A DNA stretch of 21,239 bases, taken from contig SXHE01000266.1 of NCBI GenBank assembly GCA_005773755.1, positions 1 through 21,239 of the forward strand, written 5' to 3'. The DNA is from Planctomycetia bacterium (GTDB lineage: Bacteria > Planctomycetota > Planctomycetia > Gemmatales > Gemmataceae). The notes below the pieces were generated by a model that was not told where the DNA came from, ran no database searches, and was given only the letters and a program-made list of their open reading frames with translations. Below, piece after piece: positions 15,624-21,239 of this stretch. A program made the position numbers and the translations under genes. Each line of letters begins with the position of its first letter. Position 1 is the stretch's first letter.

Positions 15624-16976
15624 TTACCACACCACCGACGTCGGAGTCGGGTACGCCAGCGGCCCCTCGGTGAGGAAGCCGGGGTTGTGCCGTACTCGAC
15701 GCCTGATCTTCTTCCACGCCCGCGCCGCGTCCCCCCACCGCTCGACCAATTCGATCACCGGCACCGTTTCCTCGAAGCCGTACTTCTGCGCCGTCAGGAT
15801 CGCCTTCGTGCACAGGGCCACGGCCTCCTTCTGGCGAAAGCACGGTCCCAGTTGGGAGACCCACTGCCGCAGCACGGCGACGGCCCGGTCCGCGGGGCGG
15901 TCCTTGGCGTGCGCCAGTACGAATCGCCGGCCGAGCTTCTCGAAGGCGCGCCCGCCGAGTTCGGTGCGGAACTTGGACCCGTCAAGCCGGAACCGAAACC
16001 CCAGCCACTCGGCGGGGGCCGTTCTGACATCGCAGACGGCCTCCTCGAACGACTGCTTCAGGAACATCCCGGCGGGCGCGAGCAGTTCCCGCAGGAGTGC
16101 GTCGGCGGCGCGGGCGGTCTCCTCGTCGGCCGCGACGAGCAGGAGGTCGTCGGCGTAGCGGAGGAGCCAGACCCTGAGACCCGCCTCGCGCCACAGCCCA
16201 TGCAAGAAGTGCGTGAGATAGACTTCCAGTGCCAGCGCCGAGAGCGGCCCGCCCTGCTTGATGCCTCCCACCGACCGCGCCCGCGGGGGCAGCACGCGGC
16301 CCAGAAATGTTCGCAGCCGAGGGCACGGCAGGAGCTTCGAGAACACGTCCAGGAGGCGCGACACCGGCACACGCCGGTAGGCGTCGATCAGGTCGTGCGC
16401 CACCCAGACCGGGTGTCCGCCGAGGGCGAGTTGCTCGGCCACGGCGACCGCCTCGAACCGCCCGCGCATCGGCCGGTTGGCGAAGCTCAACGGGTCGAAG
16501 AGGCCGTCGAGCATCGGACGGAGAACAAGTGACGCCGCCTTCTGCACGACCCGGTCCTCCAGCTCCATCAGGATGATCGGCCGCTTACCCGTACCCGATG
16601 CCTTCGGCACCCACCGGAGGAGTTCCTTGCCCGGCCGGTAATTGTCGGTACGGAGGGCAACACCGTGGGCCGTGCACATCCGCCACAACTCCCGCGCGCC
16701 CAGCACCTCCAGTGGCAGTCGATTCGGCCCCGGTGCCTTGGGGCCGCGGGCGCGGAGTTGCGTCGCGGCCTCGAACAGCACCTTCGGCTCGGCGATCATG
16801 GTCACCACGTCGCCCGCGTGTTCCTCCACAGCGTCCCATCCGCCTGCCGCGACCGCGTGCAACTTTTGTCGCCAGCGGCCCAACATCTCGCCGGGTGTGC
16901 CGACGTGCCCCCGCACCCACGCGAGGTCGCAGGGATCGTGCGTCGGCGGCAATTCAGCGCTAATGCGGTCACTCAC
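15624..16976 (-). CDS. Reverse transcriptase, group II intron-like, not in an intron
   Basis: The 450-residue protein shows the ordered motifs of a reverse transcriptase: KAPGPN at 80-85, LRWVPKASGTGKRPI at 120-134, EDRVVQKAASLVLRPMLDGL around 140-159 and LSFANRP at 163-169. Motif A is WVAHDLIDAYRRVP, with Asp195 and Asp198. Motif B is GGIKQGGPLSALALEVYL (237-254). The catalytic YADD is at 274-277, and the later EWLGFRF is at about 313-319. A thumb-like helical region follows, but there is no HNH or DNA-binding domain and no obvious maturase X domain. The retron hallmarks NAxxH and VTG are not seen. The start is a GTG with GGGAG about 6 bases upstream. Directly upstream lies the 391-bp hairpin-rich stretch, and the next gene starts 34 bp after the stop. 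The most likely role is copying a partner RNA, in defence or element maintenance; this is inference. Confidence 0.85.
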   Translation of the reverse strand: MSDRISAELPPTHDPCDLAWVRGHVGTPGEMLGRWRQKLHAVAAGGWDAVEEHAGDVVTMIAEPKVLFEAATQLRARGPKAPGPNRLPLEVLGARELWRMCTAHGVALRTDNYRPGKELLRWVPKASGTGKRPIILMELEDRVVQKAASLVLRPMLDGLFDPLSFANRPMRGRFEAVAVAEQLALGGHPVWVAHDLIDAYRRVPVSRLLDVFSKLLPCPRLRTFLGRVLPPRARSVGGIKQGGPLSALALEVYLTHFLHGLWREAGLRVWLLRYADDLLLVAADEETARAADALLRELLAPAGMFLKQSFEEAVCDVRTAPAEWLGFRFRLDGSKFRTELGGRAFEKLGRRFVLAHAKDRPADRAVAVLRQWVSQLGPCFRQKEAVALCTKAILTAQKYGFEETVPVIELVERWGDAARAWKKIRRRVRHNPGFLTEGPLAYPTPTSVVW

Positions 16977-17367
16977 GGTGTCTCCCGAAGTTCGTGTTCA
17001 ACAAGGGGTGAGGCCGGACATCCGTGTCCGAGCCGCCCACATTCGGCCTGCGCCGCATTTCGCCAGGGATCGGCGAAGCCATCCGCAAGAGGGCGTCGTC
17101 CCGGTGGGTTCGTATGGTCCGTGTAGCATGGTCCGTACGGGTTCGTGGCGAGGTCCACGGCCGGCGGGTTGCACCCGTCCGGTTGCGTAGGGCCGGTCGC
17201 GTCGGCGTGTACGAGGGTGTTCCGGGTGGTCCGGTACTATCTCGTACAGCGGGCACGTCCTGGGAACGCGTTTAACGACCTGTTCCGTGGCGGTCGTACG
17301 GGTGGATTTGACTCCACGTCCGTAGGAACGGGTGACGGCTTTACTCGTCAGGCCCGTCCAGGAGGGG
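16977..17367 (-). ncRNA. Candidate structured RNA upstream of the reverse transcriptase
   Basis: No gene is supported in these 391 bp, but hairpins are dense: 17012-17034 (GGC+CGGACA stem, one bulge, TCCG loop), 17059-17077 (TTCGCC/GGCGAA), 17144-17159 (CGTGG/CCACG), 17161-17182 (CCGG+CGGGT stem, 3-base loop), 17208-17248 (TGTACGAG/CTCGTACA closing an inner CCGG/CCGG) and 17279-17332 (outer CCTGTTCC/GGAACGGG with a wobble, inner TACGG+GTGGA stem). A further stem at 17346-17378 overlaps the helicase-like gene stop. Placement just before a reverse transcriptase on the same strand recalls retron or template RNAs. Alternatively it is only a long leader. The strand is inferred from the genes. Confidence 0.45.
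17106..17146. repeat. Nested short direct repeats in the candidate RNA
   Basis: ATGGTCCGT occurs at 17114-17122 and 17128-17136. This pair is flanked by GGGTTCGT at 17106-17113 and again at 17139-17146, giving a layout A-B-B-A of direct copies. It sits in the middle of the candidate structured RNA. Confidence 0.6.
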
Positions 17368-18828
17368 TCATCCTGACGCCCCCGTGGTTCCGTTGTTGTT
17401 TGTGGTTGCTTCTTGCGAAGCGTGTACCGTCATCACGGCCTTCTCGTAGCCCTCGATCCGCGCCGCGGCGTTCTTCTTTGCGAGCGGGTGGAAGTCGTCC
17501 GCGAAGTCGATCAGGATTCCGCTCCTGGCGAACTCCGGGTACGGCCAGTCGATCTTCGGCAACTTCCACCTCGTCCCCGTGGCGCGGATCAGGACTTCGG
17601 CGCGCAGGACGGTCTCCTTGGCGGCACGTTCGGTCGTAATGATTCCGCAACCGGGTTCGGGCTTCGCGGCCTCCAGTTCGTTGGCCGACCAGACCGCCCA
17701 TCCCGGTAGGAGCACCGCCAGTTCGCGTGCATGAACCAGACTTTCGACCAGGATCGCGACGCCCGTCTTCGCCGCCCTCGTGACCTGCTCGACGAGTTGC
17801 TCGTGGTCACCGAGGATCGCCCACACGGACTTCTTCTTCGCCCGCACCAGTCCCTTCGCGACTGCGGCGATCCGCCGGTTGCGGCGTGCGTTGTTCCAGT
17901 AGAACTGTTTCTTCTGCTCGAACGCGTCGTTCATCTCTTCCGGCCGGGTTCCCCGCGTCGGAAGCACCACGACCGTGACCGGCACGGGCACCTTTACTTC
18001 CGGCCAAGTGTGTCCCGCGATCACCTGGACGCGCCGGTCGAGGTCGTCGTCGCCCGTTTCTCGTACCCGGCTGAAGGACAGCACCCGCCCATACTGCTCC
18101 GACATGATCACGCGGAGGGCGTTGTCGTTGACCGTGTGCTCCGCGAAGGGCAGTGCCAGCAAGTCCCACTCGCCCTTCCCGCGGGGCAACTGGCCCACCA
18201 ACCCGACACTCACCCGACCGAAGGTCTTCTCCTTCGCCGTGTACAGCCCCACGGGTTCGTCGAGCCGCGGGCGCAGCCACCGCAGGACCGACCAGAGCAT
18301 CTTGTAGGTGGGCACCGCGACCGCGATCCGGGCCTCCGGGTAGGCGCGGGCCACGGCCGCGATCGTGCCGACCACGCGGTCGCTGTCGAAGCCGGTCACA
18401 CGAAGCGCACGGTGCCGCCCCACAGCCTCGACCGCGTCGCGGTGTTGACGAGGAACGTGCATCTGCCAGTCGACCCGCCGGACCCACCGCGGCGAGTCCT
18501 CGCGCAGGTCACGCACCTCGACCGCGTAGCCGAGCTTATCGAGCACCCCGGCCACCTGGGAGACGAGCCCCTGCGGCACCATCTGGACCTCGCGGACGTC
18601 GGCTCTCTCCTCGTCCTCGATCCAGCGCTGGCGGATCAGTGTCGGCGCGAGCCAGTCCGAATCGACCACTTCCATTCGGTGCCCCTGCGGTCCTCCGGGC
18701 TCGAACTCCACCACCGGATAGCGCAAGAGTTCCCCCACCTCCAGTACCGGGGGCGTGAGGACCGCCCAGTGGGTCGGACGGAGTTCGATCATCGCGGTCG
18801 GCTTGTTCGCGGTCATCTGTGACCCCAT
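17368..18828 (-). CDS. SF2 helicase-like protein with degenerate ATP-binding motifs
   Basis: This is a 486-residue protein. Residues 1-118 form an N-terminal domain without a known match. From about 120 the order is like an SF2 helicase: WQMHVPRQHRDAVEAVGRHR, then RALRVTGFDSDRVVGTIAA where motif I (GxGKT) would lie, then RIAVAVPTYKMLWSVL like motif Ia, and EWDLLALPFAEH in the place of motif II. The second RecA-like half has GVAILVESLVHARELAVLLP (motif IV-like), AEVLIRATGTRWKLP (motif V-like) and ILIDFADDFHPLAKKNAAAR near the end. Neither GKT nor DEAD/DEAH is present, so ATP hydrolysis is probably lost and the fold may serve RNA or DNA binding. The call rests on pattern order and is tentative. 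An alternative ATG is at 18816. The hairpin-rich region and reverse transcriptase follow. Confidence 0.55.
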   Translation of the reverse strand: MGSQMTANKPTAMIELRPTHWAVLTPPVLEVGELLRYPVVEFEPGGPQGHRMEVVDSDWLAPTLIRQRWIEDEERADVREVQMVPQGLVSQVAGVLDKLGYAVEVRDLREDSPRWVRRVDWQMHVPRQHRDAVEAVGRHRALRVTGFDSDRVVGTIAAVARAYPEARIAVAVPTYKMLWSVLRWLRPRLDEPVGLYTAKEKTFGRVSVGLVGQLPRGKGEWDLLALPFAEHTVNDNALRVIMSEQYGRVLSFSRVRETGDDDLDRRVQVIAGHTWPEVKVPVPVTVVVLPTRGTRPEEMNDAFEQKKQFYWNNARRNRRIAAVAKGLVRAKKKSVWAILGDHEQLVEQVTRAAKTGVAILVESLVHARELAVLLPGWAVWSANELEAAKPEPGCGIITTERAAKETVLRAEVLIRATGTRWKLPKIDWPYPEFARSGILIDFADDFHPLAKKNAAARIEGYEKAVMTVHASQEATTNNNGTTGASG

Positions 18829-18854
18829 TTCCAGTTTTTGACTCGGACGACAGA

Positions 18855-18873
18855 CCCGGACACCGTGTCCGGG
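18855..18873. repeat. Perfect palindrome, candidate ParB-family binding site
   Basis: CCCGGACACCGTGTCCGGG has two perfect 9-base arms around one central base. It lies in the 155-bp gap between the ParB-family gene stop (18984) and the helicase-like gene start. Its CGGACA/TGTCCG halves recur at 12076-12092 and 17015-17030. It could be a parS-like site, an operator for the helicase-like gene, or a terminator stem; no T-tract follows on the coding strand. Confidence 0.5.
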
Positions 18874-18983
18874 ACATCATCCCAGCCGCGAAAGCGGTCA
18901 CCACTCCTCGGCGCACCAGGCACGACGGTCGAGCCGGTCGGCCTTGGCCGGGATCTCCGTGCATAGCCAGATGCCCCGCCCGA

Positions 18984-19808
18984 TCAGCGCCGGCGCGCCG
19001 ACACGGACGCGAACTCGCTCAGCACTTCGATCGCTTCCCGGATGCTCGCCTCGGCCTTCTGGAGCCGGCCCGCGTGAATCCGGTCTCGTTGTCCGCGGAC
19101 GAGCGGGATCTCGCGCCGGAGCGTCGCCAAGAGCCGACCGAACGCCTTCCCCGGCCCGGCGACGGCTTGCCCGCCTCCGCAGTCGGCGAGTACGACCTTC
19201 GGCTTCTCCCCGGCCTCGATCCGGCGGGCCACCTCGGCCTGCACCTTCTTCGGGAGGAGGGCGACTTGGCCGGCGGCGATCAGTGCGATCGCGCCCGTGT
19301 CGTGGGCCCGCTGGACCGCTACCGGCGCGTCGAGCAGCAGCAAGTACCGAGACACCGAGCGTGGCGCGAGCCCCATGCGGGCCGCGATCCGGGCCTTCAA
19401 CTCCTCCTTCTTGACGAAGCCGAACCGGGCCCGTTCCCGGCCCTCCTCCAACTCCATCATGCGACGGATGCACTTCGCCCGTGTGAGAGGGGAGAGGTGC
19501 CGGCGGAAATAGTTGTCTTCGATGAAGAGTTCTTCGACCGCACTGTCGCCCTCGGCCGCGAGGTCGTGGCGGAGCACCACGTCGATCTCTGTCCAGCCGA
19601 GCAGTTTGGCGGCGCGGACCCGCTGATGCCCCGCGATGACGGTCCCGTTCGGAGTGATCTCAACCGGGTCGCGCTGACCGCGCCTGTTCATGTTCTCGGC
19701 CAGCGCCTTCAGTTCAGCGTCATCGACGTCGCCGAACACCTCGGCCTGTCGCGGGTGGTCCTTGAGTTTGCTGATCTTCCATTTCGTGACGGTCTTCTTC
19801 GTGGACAT
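18984..19808 (-). CDS. parB: ParB/Spo0J-family DNA-binding protein
   Basis: The protein has 274 residues. The N-terminal ParB domain spans about 10-95, with KLKDHPRQAEVFGDVDD, ELKALAENMNRRGQRDPVEI and the nucleotide-binding box VIAGHQRVRAAKLLG. It is followed by VEELFIEDNYFRRHLSPLTR, a Lys/Glu-rich helix, and a helix-turn-helix around LKARIAARMGLAPRSVSRYL. A C-terminal basic helical region ends at SEFASVSARRR. ParB proteins load onto parS sites and spread using CTP, or act as KorB-like regulators. No ParA is encoded in the window. GGAGG 8 bases upstream supports the ATG at 19808. It follows the DUF1580 gene by 67 bp and precedes the helicase-like gene. Confidence 0.85.
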   Translation of the reverse strand: MSTKKTVTKWKISKLKDHPRQAEVFGDVDDAELKALAENMNRRGQRDPVEITPNGTVIAGHQRVRAAKLLGWTEIDVVLRHDLAAEGDSAVEELFIEDNYFRRHLSPLTRAKCIRRMMELEEGRERARFGFVKKEELKARIAARMGLAPRSVSRYLLLLDAPVAVQRAHDTGAIALIAAGQVALLPKKVQAEVARRIEAGEKPKVVLADCGGGQAVAGPGKAFGRLLATLRREIPLVRGQRDRIHAGRLQKAEASIREAIEVLSEFASVSARRR

Positions 19809-19875
19809 GTTGCAAACCTCCGAATGTGCGTTTGGAAAGTACGAGTACCTGAGGGCGCTTGCGTGCGCCGAACTG

Positions 19876-20253
19876 TCAAGCGCCCCGTTCGCGGAGGTCG
19901 CGTTCCACGCGGTCCTGGTGGCCTTCGTCTCCGACCCGTTCAGTCGCGACCGGGGATGCAGACGCGGAGGTGCCGTCCTCCAGAGCGGTCAGTCGCTCAC
20001 AGAACCTCTGGAACGCCTGCCAGGAGGTATGCCAGATGCCCCCGATGCGCAAGCATTCGAGGCGGACGCCGCGAACGCCCGGACTGCGCCAGCGGTGACA
20101 GGTCGAGGGGTGAACGGGGCGGTCGTTGCGGTGCCGGGGCAACCGCTTGGCAAGTTGGGAGAGAGTCAGGAGTTGCTCGTTGGCGACGCTAATGACGCCG
20201 CAGAACGGAGCGAAGAACGCCACTATCAGGATCAGCCCGAAAAAGGTGCCCAT
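19876..20253 (-). CDS. DUF1580 excisionase-like DNA-binding protein
   Basis: The frame encodes 125 residues. From about residue 27 the pattern EQLLTLSQLAKRLPRHRNDR, PVHPSTCHRWRSPGVRGVRL, ECLRIGGIWHTSWQAFQRFC, ERLTALE matches DUF1580, a planctomycete family with a helix-turn-helix arrangement like excisionase/AlpA regulators. Such proteins usually control excision or transcription of mobile elements. The ATG at 20253 has GAGGG upstream but gives a hydrophobic extra N-terminus (GTFFGLILIVAFFAPFCGVI) that does not fit a cytosolic regulator. A GTG at 20223 or a rare ATT at about 20193 would shorten it, and the true start is uncertain. The last 25 residues are acidic/basic low-complexity. It is the first gene of the ParB-containing operon. 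Confidence 0.75.
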   Translation of the reverse strand: MGTFFGLILIVAFFAPFCGVISVANEQLLTLSQLAKRLPRHRNDRPVHPSTCHRWRSPGVRGVRLECLRIGGIWHTSWQAFQRFCERLTALEDGTSASASPVATERVGDEGHQDRVERDLRERGA

Positions 20254-20313
20254 GAGGCCCTCGCAGAATCACGCCAACGGTTGCGAACCCGTATGTGATC
20301 ATGCGAGCCGTTG

Positions 20314-20332
20314 CAGCATTAACAAAATGCTG
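20314..20332. promoter_or_regulatory. Hairpin/operator candidate upstream of the DUF1580 gene
   Basis: A perfect 7-bp inverted repeat, CAGCATT AACAA AATGCTG, lies 60 bp upstream of the DUF1580 start in an AT-richer patch of the 184-bp intergenic region. It could be an operator for autoregulation by DUF1580 or ParB protein, or a terminator for the gene ending at 20438. No clear promoter boxes can be assigned. Confidence 0.35.
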
Positions 20333-20437
20333 ATCTGCGCGGCGGCGCAGCGAGGATGTGTATGGGAGTACGGGAAAACCACGGCGGATCGAGCACTCGC
20401 CAGATCCACGCGCCAGGAGGCAGAACGGGGGGCAGGG

Positions 20438-21239
20438 TTAGTGCGGAGGAAGTGGAAGAACTATGCGGGTGCCTGCGGAGGTTACAGAGTCGATCACCGA
20501 GCCAAGCCGGTGGCTGATCTTGGTAACCGCCTCCTTGAATGCCTTCGGCTTGAACTGCTTTTGCCCGGTCTCTTGCCCGATCACCGAGCCGGGGACGAAA
20601 TCACCGTCCGCCTCGCGGAGCAGACCAAAGACTTTGTCGGCCCCGTATACGCCGGTAACGTCGTATCTCATGCCGTCCACCGTGACGTAGTCCCTCTGAT
20701 CCTCGCGCGTGACCCGTACCCTCTCGGCCACAGCACCAGGCCCAACAGCACGCTCGATATGGTTCAACGCGCGGTACAAATCTCGAACGACACCGGCGAG
20801 GCGCTCAATTCTCTCGGCGTTCCTCCTCCTCAGGGTTTCGTCCGCATCCTTGCGGGGAAAGATCCCCAAGTAACCGTCGTTCTCCAGGAGCAGGTCAAGG
20901 CCCGCCTTTCGCCCCCGTGACCGGTGGGCCGGTACGTCCATTCCACTTAACTCGGCCCAGGGCGCGACGTCGATCTTCAGGCTCGACAACACCTCACTCA
21001 CGGGCATCAGACTGCGAGCGAGAGCCGGAAGGTTCTTGTTCAGTATCTCTTGGTACGATGTGAACCTCCACTCGCGGGCGGGTTCGGGTGACTCCGGCTC
21101 CGGTAACTCCTTAACCGGAAGATAAGGGCACGGCAGGTCAGCGTAGATCTCCAGGAGTCCGCGCGGTTGCGCCAGCCACACGACGGCGATTTTGGGGCGT
21201 GGGTACGTCACCTCTACCAGACCCAGCAACTCCAGACAC
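20438..21239 (-). CDS. Hypothetical protein with possible C-terminal winged helix, possibly 5'-truncated
   Basis: The frame is open to the window edge; the only visible possible starts near it are a TTG at 21229 and internal GTG codons, so the gene may begin outside. About 265 residues are seen. The N-terminal part is Pro-rich (YPRPKIAVVWLAQPRGLLEI, then ELPEPESPEPA). A basic segment MDVPAHRSRGRKAGLDLLLE is followed by a helix with many charged residues (DADETLRRRNAERIERLAGV, then VVRDLYRALNHIERAV). The last 80 residues, with YVTVDGMRYDVTG, KVFGLLREADGDFVPGSVIG and SAGTRIVLPL, read like a small winged-helix domain of the kind seen in planctomycete mobile-element regulators. The function is unknown. 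It lies upstream of the DUF1580 gene in the same direction. Confidence 0.6.
   Translation of the reverse strand, partial: CLELLGLVEVTYPRPKIAVVWLAQPRGLLEIYADLPCPYLPVKELPEPESPEPAREWRFTSYQEILNKNLPALARSLMPVSEVLSSLKIDVAPWAELSGMDVPAHRSRGRKAGLDLLLENDGYLGIFPRKDADETLRRRNAERIERLAGVVRDLYRALNHIERAVGPGAVAERVRVTREDQRDYVTVDGMRYDVTGVYGADKVFGLLREADGDFVPGSVIGQETGQKQFKPKAFKEAVTKISHRLGSVIDSVTSAGTRIVLPLPPH

Noticed and set aside
17106..17146. CRISPR-like repeats
   Set aside because: Only two copies of 8-9 base units, with no regular 25-40 base repeats or spacers and no cas gene.
15624..17367. Complete group II intron around the reverse transcriptase
   Set aside because: No domain V-like sequence is seen, and only 34 bp lie between the RT stop and the next gene start.
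17731..20192. Long plus-strand open frames opposite the helicase-like and ParB genes
   Set aside because: Pro/Arg/His-rich with no recognisable motif, while the minus-strand frames show clear family features.
12179..20253. Diversity-generating retroelement
   Set aside because: By eye I find no pair of long near-identical repeats (template/variable) differing at adenines, and no C-type lectin-like target; a self-alignment of the window would settle this.

Overview
The window looks like chromosomal DNA of a Gemmata-like planctomycete (family Gemmataceae). This is inferred from the very high GC content, several families I associate with planctomycetes (a DUF1580 protein, a paralogous family with an FGDPFRP block, planctomycete-type secreted propeller and hydrolase proteins, a Tat-exported superoxide dismutase) and frequent GTG starts. 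No rRNA or tRNA gene is visible, so the assignment rests on protein style alone.

Left part, about 1-11972, is an ordinary mosaic of short transcription units. It starts with a cut-off parallel beta-helix protein and a large secreted beta-propeller protein, both on the minus strand. A plus-strand cluster of small cytosolic or membrane proteins follows: TfoX C-terminal domain, a short TspO, a DUF6933-like protein, a cupin and a VOC/glyoxalase-fold protein. Then come two minus-strand proteins of unknown function, one of them secreted, and a Tat-exported Fe/Mn superoxide dismutase. Two secreted alpha/beta hydrolases lie on the plus strand. A WrbA-like flavoprotein and a Tat-exported ThuA-domain protein form a tight minus-strand pair, and a hypothetical plus-strand gene closes this part.

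Right part, about 12070-21239, is different. Every supported gene is on the minus strand, and the content looks like the backbone of a mobile or plasmid/phage-like element. In transcription order (right to left) it holds: a possible winged-helix protein cut by the window edge, a DUF1580 excisionase-like protein, a ParB-family protein, a protein resembling an SF2 helicase whose nucleotide-binding motif appears lost, a 391-bp hairpin-dense non-coding stretch, a reverse transcriptase with a YADD active site, a member of a planctomycete paralogous family of unknown function, a RepA-like hexameric-helicase ATPase, a 345-bp non-coding gap, and three small genes (two nearly overlapping, one HEAT-like). 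No integrase, transposase or ParA is visible inside the window.

The best candidate for an undescribed system is the ParB / degenerate helicase / structured non-coding region / reverse transcriptase / RepA-like ATPase block at 13864-19808. The non-coding stretch directly upstream of the reverse transcriptase contains at least six separable stem-loops and short direct repeats, as would be expected of a template or guide RNA. The reverse transcriptase is not inside a complete group II intron, because there is no room for domains V and VI after it. Three related CGGACA-n-TGTCCG palindromes lie only in this half of the window, one of them 110 bp past the ParB stop codon; they could be binding sites for the ParB protein. 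All functional statements about this system are inference from sequence layout.
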